Shown one piece after another: positions 1 to 6,149 of a DNA stretch of 6,863 bases. The notes beneath the pieces are model-generated. The model was not told where the DNA came from, made no database searches, and saw only the letters and a list, made by a program, of their open reading frames with translations. Position numbers and translations under genes: made by a program. Numbering within the stretch: position 1 is the first letter of the stretch; each line of letters begins with the position of its first letter. This stretch comes from Actinomycetota bacterium (GTDB lineage: Bacteria > Actinomycetota > Actinomycetes > Nanopelagicales > Nanopelagicaceae): the NCBI GenBank assembly GCA_009701085.1, contig WLKV01000032.1:1-6863 (forward strand). Reading direction: 5' to 3'.

Positions 1-235
1 GATCAGGAGATGTCACAACGTGATAGAGACGACCACCAATAACTCCTGCGGGAACTGCGTAGATAGCAACATCTGCAACTACCCCATCTACGTTGGCGTG
101 AGAATTCGTCAATCGACGATTCCCTAACCAGATTGCCAGAGCAACTCCAGCAATAATGCAGAGTGCGTAGAAATGAATTGTGAAAGGTCCAATCTCAACT
201 GCCGAAGTAGTCGGAGTTGAGATTGCAAAACGCAT
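1..235 (-). CDS. lgt: Prolipoprotein diacylglyceryl transferase Lgt, N-terminal part (cut by window edge)
   Basis: Lgt is an integral membrane enzyme that moves a diacylglyceryl group from phosphatidylglycerol to the lipobox cysteine of prelipoproteins, the first step of lipoprotein maturation. Only the first 78 residues are visible; the rest lies beyond base 1. The family signature is clear: an N-terminal stretch ending in IGPFTIHFYALCIIAG, a first membrane helix at about residues 18-37, then a second hydrophobic segment with VPAGVIGGRLYHVVTSPD at about 61-78, which matches the conserved Gly-Arg-Leu-Tyr-His region of actinobacterial Lgt. The ATG at 235 follows the TAA of the DsbA-like gene by two bases (TAACGATG), with only a weak GCGGAT Shine-Dalgarno, so coupled translation is likely. 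An lgt gene directly after the trp genes is also found in mycobacteria. The catalytic residues further downstream cannot be checked here. Confidence 0.93.
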   Translation of the reverse strand, partial: MRFAISTPTTSAVEIGPFTIHFYALCIIAGVALAIWLGNRRLTNSHANVDGVVADVAIYAVPAGVIGGRLYHVVTSPD

Positions 236-237
236 CG

Positions 238-909
238 TTATCCGCGCTCTACAGCGGCCTTAAATTTATCAGCGCTGAAGTATTCGGTCTTGCGATCGAT
301 CTCCTTGCCATTGATAAATACTGTTGGAGTTGAGTTCACATTTGCCTTAGCGCCCGCTGCTGCAACGTTATTGACCCAACCTTGATAGGCCATGTCATTC
401 ACGCACGATGTGAACTTCTTAGACATGATTCCAGCTGCTTGTCCGAGCACACCTAAGACATCTGTTGACCAGACGCCAGTATTTTCCTGTGGCTGATTTG
501 CATAGAGTGCGCGGTGATACTGCAAGAACTTTCCTTGATCAGCTGAGCAGGCGGCAGCGTTTGCTGCATTGACTGACTCTGGTCCGAGGAATGAGAGTGT
601 GTGATACACGACGGTCGCCTTCTTGGCGGTGATCAGTGATTCGATGTAATCGCCCTGCAACTTCTCAAATTGAGCACAGATGGGGCATTGGAAATCTTCA
701 TAGATATCGATGACAGGTACGCTCTTAAGGTTTTCGTTAAATACGATTCCATATCCGCGGTCTGCTGAGACGCTTGCAGGGACCTTTGCTGATGTGTTGG
801 TCTGCTTCGAGAGAAGCGTTGGAACCAACATGATGAGAACAACACCTACGACAACTGCAATAACAAGATTGCGCGTGAAGTTATCTTTGCCTGGTTTCTG
901 ATTAGCCAT
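238..909 (-). CDS. Membrane-anchored DsbA-like thiol-disulfide oxidoreductase
   Basis: This is a thioredoxin-fold protein of 223 residues, expected to act outside the membrane in forming, reducing or shuffling disulfides. One N-terminal helix at about residues 14-33, after a basic segment, should anchor it with the catalytic domain outside. The active site is CPIC at 75-78, in the context DIYEDFQCPICAQFEKL. An expected cis-proline is at 195 (NSTPTVFINGK). Cysteines 121 and 169 are spaced like the extra structural disulfide of M. tuberculosis DsbA (Rv2969c), so a second disulfide is likely. An upstream in-frame ATG at 924 would add five residues, but the ATG at 909 has a GGAG nine bases before it, so 909 is preferred. 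The gene overlaps the MauE-like gene by 8 bases and ends two bases before lgt. Oxidase, reductase and isomerase roles cannot be told apart from sequence. Confidence 0.9.
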   Translation of the reverse strand: MANQKPGKDNFTRNLVIAVVVGVVLIMLVPTLLSKQTNTSAKVPASVSADRGYGIVFNENLKSVPVIDIYEDFQCPICAQFEKLQGDYIESLITAKKATVVYHTLSFLGPESVNAANAAACSADQGKFLQYHRALYANQPQENTGVWSTDVLGVLGQAAGIMSKKFTSCVNDMAYQGWVNNVAAAGAKANVNSTPTVFINGKEIDRKTEYFSADKFKAAVERG

Positions 910-1378
910 TGTTCTGATCTCCATCTGAGGTATGTCGGTCTAGTCCAAATTTACTTTGCGGATAGCGGAAAAGGTAAATCGCCAAGAGACCCAGCCCACC
1001 ATCACGCAGGAGCTCGGGTAGATAGTTGGCAGTTCCAGGCTCAACTTGTCCCCCGCCACCAAAACAACCGCAGTCGATAGAGAGACCGCGCGCCCATGCC
1101 TGTGAAATTCCAATCATAAAGGCGAACATAAGAACGCCGCCCACGAGAGCAGAGATTCGAATGGCTGCGCCAATGATGAGAAGAATTCCAACAGCGATCT
1201 CTACAAAGGGAAGAATAATTCCGAGGAAATTCGCAAGAGCGATTGGCAACATCTCATAAGCGCGAACTGCCATCTGAGATTTATCGAGGTGCTGGTACTT
1301 CAAGAGACCGGCTGCAAGGAGAACTCCACCTAAAATCAAACGGGCGAGCAATCCAACCCATGGAAGATATTTCTTCAT
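902..1378 (-). CDS. MauE/DoxX-like integral membrane protein, probable redox partner of the DsbA-like protein
   Basis: This 158-residue protein has four predicted membrane helices at roughly residues 8-26, 46-70, 74-96 and 125-138. It belongs by appearance to the MauE/DoxX group of small four-helix proteins. Between helices 3 and 4 is SIDCGCFGGGG (about 100-110), a Cys-Gly-Cys pair (C103, C105) seen in many MauE-like proteins. MauE takes part in methylamine dehydrogenase maturation, which is rich in disulfides, and MauE-like genes often sit beside thioredoxin-fold genes. Here the next gene is DsbA-like and overlaps it by 8 bases, so passing electrons between the membrane and that protein is a reasonable inference, not a demonstrated role. 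The start overlaps the trpA stop as ATGA, and a GAAGG and an AGGAG lie upstream at non-ideal distances. The C-terminal tail (about 140-158) is polar. There is no sign of a methylamine pathway nearby. Confidence 0.82.
   Translation of the reverse strand: MKKYLPWVGLLARLILGGVLLAAGLLKYQHLDKSQMAVRAYEMLPIALANFLGIILPFVEIAVGILLIIGAAIRISALVGGVLMFAFMIGISQAWARGLSIDCGCFGGGGQVEPGTANYLPELLRDGGLGLLAIYLFRYPQSKFGLDRHTSDGDQNNG
919..922 (-). promoter_or_regulatory. Ribosome binding site deciding the start of the DsbA-like gene
   Basis: On the minus strand the sequence reads GGAGATCAGAACAATG, placing GGAG nine bases before the ATG at 909. The alternative in-frame ATG at 924 has no comparable purine-rich element upstream, and this GGAG would fall inside its coding sequence. 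The site lies within the last codons of the MauE-like gene, as is common in overlapping operon genes. Confidence 0.6.
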
Positions 1379-2178
1379 CGTCCTTCACGTACTCCTAGCG
1401 CTAATTCGGATGCAAGAGTCTTGACTGCAGCTAATCCAGATTCTTCATCAGAGGCATCGAGAAGTGCCTTGATAAATGCTGATCCCACAATGACGCCATC
1501 TGCATACCCTGCAACGCCTTTTGCTTGTTCGCGGGTTGAGACGCCGAGACCCACCGCGATAGGCAGTTGTGATGTTGTGCGGATGCGCGCAACTAAATCT
1601 GGCGCACCGGTTGAGACAGAAGTGCGGGTACCAGTAACTCCCATCAGACTTGCTGCATAGATAAATCCACCGCAGCGAGAAGTTACTTGAGGAAGTCGGG
1701 TATCCGTTGTGCTTGGCGCAACGACATAGATGGGATTGATGCCAATCTTCTCTACAGCCGCCTTCCAGGATGCTGACTCTTCGATGGTGAGATCTGGAGT
1801 AATCACTCCTGATCCGCCATTGTCAGCAATAGATTGAGCAAACTTTTCAACGCCATACTTTTCGATTGGGTTCCAGTACGTCATCACTACCGCTGCAACT
1901 CCTGCATCGGTAGCAACCTTGAGAGCTTCAAATACTTCTTTCGCTCCGGTGCCATGAGCTAAAGCTTGATCTGCCGCTGCTTGAATCGTTGGGCCGTCCA
2001 TGACGGGATCGCTGTACGGGAATCCGATTTCGATGGCATCGACGCCACCATCGACAAAAGCTTGAATGACTTTCTTGCATCCCTCGATGCTGGGAAATCC
2101 TGCGGGGATATACGCAATAAGCGCTGCACGATTTTCGGCGCGCGTCTTTACAAAGAGATCATCGAGCGCAGTTGTCAT
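1375..2178 (-). CDS. trpA: Tryptophan synthase alpha subunit
   Basis: TrpA cleaves indole-3-glycerol phosphate to indole and glyceraldehyde-3-phosphate; the indole is channelled to TrpB in the cytoplasmic alpha2-beta2 complex. The protein has 267 residues, the usual length, and is a single TIM barrel. The signature EIGFPYSDPVMDGPTIQ carries the catalytic Glu50 and Asp61, equivalent to Glu49 and Asp60 of the Salmonella enzyme. The flexible loop SLMGVTGTRTSVS (about 177-189) and the phosphate-binding segment LPIAVGLGVST (about 205-215) are intact. The ATG directly follows the TAA of trpB with no spacer and lacks a strong Shine-Dalgarno, so its translation probably depends on ribosomes finishing trpB, which would help keep the subunits in balance. 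Its own stop overlaps the MauE-like start as ATGA. Confidence 0.98.
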   Translation of the reverse strand: MTTALDDLFVKTRAENRAALIAYIPAGFPSIEGCKKVIQAFVDGGVDAIEIGFPYSDPVMDGPTIQAAADQALAHGTGAKEVFEALKVATDAGVAAVVMTYWNPIEKYGVEKFAQSIADNGGSGVITPDLTIEESASWKAAVEKIGINPIYVVAPSTTDTRLPQVTSRCGGFIYAASLMGVTGTRTSVSTGAPDLVARIRTTSQLPIAVGLGVSTREQAKGVAGYADGVIVGSAFIKALLDASDEESGLAAVKTLASELALGVREGR

Positions 2179-3372
2179 TTAGAGAGGAATTCCAAAGTAT
2201 TGAGCTGCAGTTTGTACATCTTTATCTCCGCGACCGGATAAGTTGATAAGGATGATTGCATCCTTTCCTAACTCATTTCCGACCTGCAGCGCACCAGCAA
2301 GGGCATGTGCGGTTTCAATTGCAGGAATGATTCCTTCAGTCTTGCAAAGAAGTGCAAATGCATGCATCGCTTCAGCATCAGTGACTGCGCGATATTCAGC
2401 GCGGCCAATGTCATGTAGGTAGGCATGTTCTGGCCCAACGCCTGGGTAATCCAAGCCCGCAGAGATTGAGTGTGACTCAATAGTCTGGCCATTCTCATCT
2501 TGTAAAACATAGGTGCGGTTTCCGTGGAGAACCCCTGGTGATCCACCCGTGATTGTTGCTGCATGGCGTCCTGTTTCAACACCATCTCCGGCTGCTTCAA
2601 GACCAATGAGGCGGACATCTGTATCTGAGATAAAGCGATGGAAGATACCGATTGCATTAGAACCCCCACCAACACATGCAAGAACTGCATCGGGTAGACG
2701 ACCTGTGAGCGCTAATACTTGCTCACGAGATTCTTCGCCAATGATCTTATGGAAGTCGCGGACCATCGATGGGAATGGATGCGGACCGGCAACGGTGCCA
2801 AGCATGTAGTGCGTAGTTTCAACATTGGTAACCCAGTCGCGCATAGCTTCGTTGATTGCATCTTTAAGTGTGCGCGAGCCTGATGTCACGGGAACTACTT
2901 CTGCACCTAACAATTTCATACGAGCGACGTTGAGCGCCTGGCGCTTTGTATCTTCTTCGCCCATGTAGACAACGCACTCAAGACCCATCAGAGCTGCAGC
3001 GGTTGCAGATGCAACGCCATGTTGACCCGCTCCGGTTTCGGCGATGATGCGCTTCTTGCCCATGCGCTTGGTAAGAAGTGCCTGACCTAAGACGTTATTA
3101 ATCTTGTGGCTGCCAGTGTGATTGAGATCTTCGCGCTTGAGAAGAATGCGCGCTCCCCCAGCATGTTCGCCAAATCGCTTTGCTTCAGTGATGATGCTGG
3201 GACGACCCGTGTATGTGCGGTGGAGTTCGGCTAACTCTTCAATAAAAGTTGGATCCGTCTGCGCCTTGATTCGAGCAGCGTCTAACTCTTCCAGCGCACC
3301 GATGAGAGCTTCAGGAACGAAGCGGCCGCCATAGGGGCCAAAGTGTCCCGCGAGATCATCGACAGTCGTCAT
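2179..3372 (-). CDS. trpB: Tryptophan synthase beta subunit (TrpB1 type)
   Basis: TrpB is a pyridoxal-phosphate enzyme that condenses indole with L-serine to make L-tryptophan. At 397 residues it has the standard TrpB1 length, without the N-terminal extension of the TrpB2 type. The PLP lysine is K90 in [10 protein letters not shown] (Salmonella K87). The catalytic glutamate is E112 in [11 protein letters not shown] (Salmonella E109). The phosphate-binding loop GGGSN is at 235-239, and E353 and the serine at 379 in NLSGRGDKD match other PLP contacts. No key residue is missing. The start is 9 bases after the trpC stop; an AGG near that stop lies about 12 bases before the ATG. Streptomyces coelicolor has a small trpM gene between trpC and trpB, and there is no room for one here. 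Being next to trpA is expected for the alpha2-beta2 complex. Confidence 0.98.
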   Translation of the reverse strand: MTTVDDLAGHFGPYGGRFVPEALIGALEELDAARIKAQTDPTFIEELAELHRTYTGRPSIITEAKRFGEHAGGARILLKREDLNHTGSHKINNVLGQALLTKRMGKKRIIAETGAGQHGVASATAAALMGLECVVYMGEEDTKRQALNVARMKLLGAEVVPVTSGSRTLKDAINEAMRDWVTNVETTHYMLGTVAGPHPFPSMVRDFHKIIGEESREQVLALTGRLPDAVLACVGGGSNAIGIFHRFISDTDVRLIGLEAAGDGVETGRHAATITGGSPGVLHGNRTYVLQDENGQTIESHSISAGLDYPGVGPEHAYLHDIGRAEYRAVTDAEAMHAFALLCKTEGIIPAIETAHALAGALQVGNELGKDAIILINLSGRGDKDVQTAAQYFGIPL

Positions 3373-3381
3373 GGCGAAAGA

Positions 3382-4155
3382 CTACCTGCGACCCAGTAGT
3401 TCCTGCATGGCGGAAATCGGATCTCCAGATTTCACAAGAGTTTCTCCGACCAAGATTGCGGTCGCGCCAGCATTGTGAGCGAACTCAACGTCTGAACGCG
3501 TTGCGATACCTGATTCGGCGACCCGAATCACATCACTAGGAATACGAGGGATGAGGTCGGCAAATGCTGCGCTATCGACATCAAGGGTCTTGAGGTTTCG
3601 CGAATTAACGCCAATGATGCGCGGCTCGATATCCATCGCGCTCTCAAGTTCTTGTGCAGTATGGACTTCTATAAGTGATGCCATGCCGAGCTCTGTTGCA
3701 AGATCATAGAAATCTCTGAGCTGGCTCTTTGAGAGGGCCGCAACAATAAGCAAGACAATATCTGCGCCATGTGCGCGTGCCTCGAGGAATTGATATTCGT
3801 CGACCATGAAATCTTTGCGGAGAAGCGGAATTGTGATGCGCTTTCGCACAGCATCGAGATCTTCGAGTGATCCACCGAAACGTCGACGTTCGGTGAGAAC
3901 GCTGACCGCTGCTGCACCCGCTTCTTGATATTGCTCAGCAAGGGAAGCCGGATCTGTGATTGTTGCGAGCTCTCCCTTGCTTGGAGATGAACGCTTTACT
4001 TCTGCAATCACATTCATCTCATCGCGAGATAAGAATGAATGCGCATCAAGTGCTGGCGCAGTCTCTTCCATGCGTTTATGAATCTGTGCCAGCGGGAGTC
4101 GACGTGCAGCGAGGTCTTCGCGCACACCTTCGATAATGGAGTCGAGAACGCTCAT
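3382..4155 (-). CDS. trpC: Indole-3-glycerol-phosphate synthase
   Basis: TrpC closes the ring of carboxyphenylamino-deoxyribulose phosphate, with loss of CO2 and water, to give indole-3-glycerol phosphate, the substrate of TrpA. The protein has 257 residues and is a monofunctional TIM barrel; no TrpF domain is fused to it, unlike the E. coli enzyme. Visible signatures are VIAEVKRSSPSKG (about 49-61, with E52 and K54), LLRKDFMVDEYQ (about 111-122, with catalytic K114), E163 in SLIEVHT, GVNSRNLKT (about 182-190, with N184) and VAESGI (about 212-217, with E214 and S215), which together make up the known active site. The ATG overlaps the stop of the 52-residue gene as ATGA and has a GAGG seven bases before it, one of the better Shine-Dalgarno sequences in the window. 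Confidence 0.98.
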   Translation of the reverse strand: MSVLDSIIEGVREDLAARRLPLAQIHKRMEETAPALDAHSFLSRDEMNVIAEVKRSSPSKGELATITDPASLAEQYQEAGAAAVSVLTERRRFGGSLEDLDAVRKRITIPLLRKDFMVDEYQFLEARAHGADIVLLIVAALSKSQLRDFYDLATELGMASLIEVHTAQELESAMDIEPRIIGVNSRNLKTLDVDSAAFADLIPRIPSDVIRVAESGIATRSDVEFAHNAGATAILVGETLVKSGDPISAMQELLGRR

Positions 4156-4310
4156 GACTTATCCTCAGTGGGATCGATTCCCTTATCCATTGCGTTCCAT
4201 GGAGATAACTTCTTGGGTGATCGCTCGTAACGGGCTGACAGGCGCACTCGACGGCTGATGGAGATTGCGAGGACCGCAACTAAGAGAAGTGAGAATCCGA
4301 ATTTGAACAT
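4152..4310 (-). CDS. Small single-helix membrane protein of the trp region (52 residues)
   Basis: This gene fills the space between trpE and trpC exactly. Its ATG overlaps the trpE stop (TAATG) and its TGA overlaps the trpC start (ATGA). The product has one hydrophobic helix at about residues 4-19 (FGFSLLLVAVLAISIS), then a basic stretch (RRVRLSARYERSPKK) and an acidic tail, SPWNAMDKGIDPTEDKS. The positive charges after the helix suggest the tail is in the cytoplasm. At this place mycobacteria encode a larger tryptophan-region membrane protein (Rv1610; family TIGR02234). From memory, members of that family often end in a Trp-x-x-x-Asp-x-Gly-x-Asp-Pro-Thr-like tail, so this may be a reduced version keeping the last helix and tail; that homology is inference. 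The function is unknown. Exact coupling to both neighbours is the strongest evidence that the gene is real. Confidence 0.8.
   Translation of the reverse strand: MFKFGFSLLLVAVLAISISRRVRLSARYERSPKKLSPWNAMDKGIDPTEDKS
4163..4166 (-). promoter_or_regulatory. Ribosome binding site of trpC
   Basis: On the minus strand the sequence reads GAGGATAAGTCATG, with GAGG seven bases before the trpC ATG. It lies inside the last codons of the 52-residue gene (the Glu-Asp of the PTEDKS tail), so the tail and the binding site constrain each other. Most other starts in the window have weaker elements. Confidence 0.6.
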
Positions 4311-5794
4311 TAGCTTCGCTTCAATTCATTTGCCGCAGTGATTGCGCCGAGAACTGCAGCCGCCTTATTGAGCGTCTCTTCATTTTCCGAAGCGGGGTCT
4401 GAGTCCGCAACAAGACCTGCGCCTGCTTGCACATAGGCAGTTCCTTTATGAAGTAGCGCGGTACGGATTGCAATGCAGGCATCGATATTTCCAGTGAAGT
4501 CGAAGTACCCAATGGCGCCACCATAGAGTCCACGTCGAGTTGGTTCGAGCGTTTCAATGATTTCCATGGCGCGAGGTTTTGGCGCACCAGAGAGAGTTCC
4601 GGCAGGAAAGACTGAGAAGAGCGCATCGATAGGAGTGGAATCTTTACCGAGCTTTCCAATGACAGTGGAGACGATATGCATGACATGCGAATAGCGTTCG
4701 ATATGCATGAAGTCGATGACTTCAACGCTTCCTGGTGCGCAGACGCGACCCAAATCATTGCGACCCAGATCGACCAGCATGAGGTGCTCTGCGCGCTCCT
4801 TAGGATCTGCAAGAAGTTCTTCACCCAGACGAATGTCTTCTTCAACAGATGCAGAGCGACGTCGAGTACCTGCAATGGGATGGACCATTACTTCTGTACC
4901 GGTTACTTTGACAAGCGCTTCAGGGCTTGAGCCAACAACTTCGATCCCATCTTCAAATCTAAAGAGATACATATACGGGCTTGGGTTATTGAGGCGGAGC
5001 ATGCGATAGACATCGAGAGCATCGGCGGCACACGGCATTGCAAAGCGCTGCGAGAGAACAATTTGGAAAGCTTCGCCAGCGCGGATCTCTTCTTTGGCAA
5101 TTTCTACCTTTGACATGAATTCTTCGGCGCTCATATTGCGATCAAATTGAGGCGCTGTCTTTGCAGGAATCTTTGAGACATCGCCGGCAAGTGGCGTGAG
5201 GAGTTCGGCTTGCATGCGATCAAGGCGAGCTACTGCATCTGCATAGGATTCATCGATGCGTTCATCTGAACCATCCCAGTTAATCGCATTGGCAATGAGT
5301 GTGATGGTTCCTTCGCTGTGATCCATCACCGCTAAATCACTCGTCAACATAAAGGCAATTTCGGGAAGATCGATATCTTTTGTTGCAAGGTTAGAAATCT
5401 TTTCGAGTCTGCGCACTGAGTCATAACCCATATATCCAACGAGTCCGCCTGTCAGAGTAGGCAGTCCATCAATTTTTGGTGACTTCAGATGTGCCACAGT
5501 CTTACGAAGCGCTTCGAGTGGATTCATTCCAGTCGGCACTCCAGCCGGTGGCTTTCCGAGCCACACGGCAACGCCGCCTTTCTCGGTCAGAGTTGTCTGA
5601 CTATGCGCTCCAATAAATGAGTAGCGCGACCACACTCCCCCGTGTTCAGCAGATTCGAGAAGGAATGTTCCGGGAAGGTTCTTTGCCAGCTTTTTATAAA
5701 TATTGAGAGGAGTTTCGCCATCGCCTAAGAGTTTGCGATATACGGGAATGACATTGTTGCTCTTCGCATATTCGCGAAATTCTTCGAGCTTCAT
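4310..5794 (-). CDS. trpE: Anthranilate synthase component I
   Basis: TrpE makes anthranilate from chorismate, using ammonia supplied by the glutaminase subunit TrpG; it is the committed step of tryptophan synthesis. The protein has 494 residues, typical for an unfused component I. The N-terminal domain carries LLES (45-48), and the later NPSPYMYLF (270-278) completes the known tryptophan feedback site, so inhibition by tryptophan is expected. The chorismate-binding domain shows HPIAGTRRR (305-313), [15 protein letters not shown] (336-350), [18 protein letters not shown] (396-413) and [17 protein letters not shown] (457-473). The last includes the conserved acidic residues that hold Mg2+. PIAGTRRR separates it from salicylate- and isochorismate-type relatives; PabB is a weaker alternative that the trp context argues against. 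The start overlaps the hisI stop as ATGA. No trpG is present in the window. Confidence 0.97.
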   Translation of the reverse strand: MKLEEFREYAKSNNVIPVYRKLLGDGETPLNIYKKLAKNLPGTFLLESAEHGGVWSRYSFIGAHSQTTLTEKGGVAVWLGKPPAGVPTGMNPLEALRKTVAHLKSPKIDGLPTLTGGLVGYMGYDSVRRLEKISNLATKDIDLPEIAFMLTSDLAVMDHSEGTITLIANAINWDGSDERIDESYADAVARLDRMQAELLTPLAGDVSKIPAKTAPQFDRNMSAEEFMSKVEIAKEEIRAGEAFQIVLSQRFAMPCAADALDVYRMLRLNNPSPYMYLFRFEDGIEVVGSSPEALVKVTGTEVMVHPIAGTRRRSASVEEDIRLGEELLADPKERAEHLMLVDLGRNDLGRVCAPGSVEVIDFMHIERYSHVMHIVSTVIGKLGKDSTPIDALFSVFPAGTLSGAPKPRAMEIIETLEPTRRGLYGGAIGYFDFTGNIDACIAIRTALLHKGTAYVQAGAGLVADSDPASENEETLNKAAAVLGAITAANELKRS

Positions 5795-6135
5795 TGCGCG
5801 ATCTCGATATTTCTATGGAAGCAGCTGCGATCGCCTGTATGACATGCAGCTCCAGTCTGTTCAACCTTGATGAGAAGTGCATCTCCGTCGCAGTCAAGAG
5901 CGATCGAATGAACGAGTTGGGTATGGCCAGAAGTTGCGCCCTTTTCCCAGAGTTCGTTGCGGCTACGTGACCAATATGTTGCGCGCCCTGTCGCAAGAGT
6001 TGCGGCAAGTGATTGCGCATTGACGTAAGCAAGCATCAAGACTTCACCCGAGTGAATGTCTTGAGCTACAGCTGGGATGAGAGCTGTAGGGTCTTTGAGG
6101 AGCGCAGAAATCTCTGGACTCAATTCTGTGCTCAT
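5791..6135 (-). CDS. hisI: Phosphoribosyl-AMP cyclohydrolase
   Basis: HisI opens the purine ring of phosphoribosyl-AMP to give ProFAR, the third step of histidine synthesis, in the cytoplasm. The protein has 114 residues, the size of the single-domain enzyme; the HisE pyrophosphohydrolase domain found fused in E. coli is absent, so hisE must be a separate gene elsewhere. The signatures are [20 protein letters not shown] (54-73), DCDGD (81-85), whose aspartates bind Mg2+, and the zinc ligands C82, C98 (in [11 protein letters not shown]) and C105. The ATG lies 14 bases after the hisF stop; the only purine-rich element before it is an AAGG about 12 bases away. The stop overlaps trpE as ATGA, joining the histidine and tryptophan parts of the operon. 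Confidence 0.97.
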   Translation of the reverse strand: MSTELSPEISALLKDPTALIPAVAQDIHSGEVLMLAYVNAQSLAATLATGRATYWSRSRNELWEKGATSGHTQLVHSIALDCDGDALLIKVEQTGAACHTGDRSCFHRNIEIAQ

Positions 6136-6149
6136 ATGCGTATTCTGCC

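Noticed and set aside
238..924. DsbA-like start at the ATG at 924
   Set aside because: It has no Shine-Dalgarno sequence, whereas the ATG at 909 has a well-placed GGAG. The five extra residues add nothing conserved.
1966..2241. Plus-strand open frame of 91 codons across the trpA-trpB junction
   Set aside because: It is antisense to two intact genes, has no convincing ribosome binding site and shows no family resemblance.
2268..2690. Open frame of 140 codons on the minus strand in another frame inside trpB
   Set aside because: It lies wholly within the well-supported trpB, its translation shows no domain, and its composition looks like an out-of-frame reading.
3373..3381. Possible trpM-like small gene between trpC and trpB
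   Set aside because: Only nine bases separate the two genes, so there is no space for one.
4076..4279. 67-codon minus-strand frame overlapping the trpE-trpC interval
   Set aside because: It runs out of frame into trpC and has no coupling to trpE. The alternative frame at 4152-4310 fits both neighbours exactly and encodes a clear membrane helix.
4321..4875. Open frame of 184 codons on the minus strand inside trpE
   Set aside because: It is a shifted-frame reading of the conserved trpE catalytic region. Its length comes from low stop density, and no recognisable protein features appear.
5827..5834. GCGATCGC palindrome resembling the cyanobacterial HIP1 element
   Set aside because: I noticed only this copy, it lies inside conserved hisI codons, and nothing else points to a cyanobacterium.
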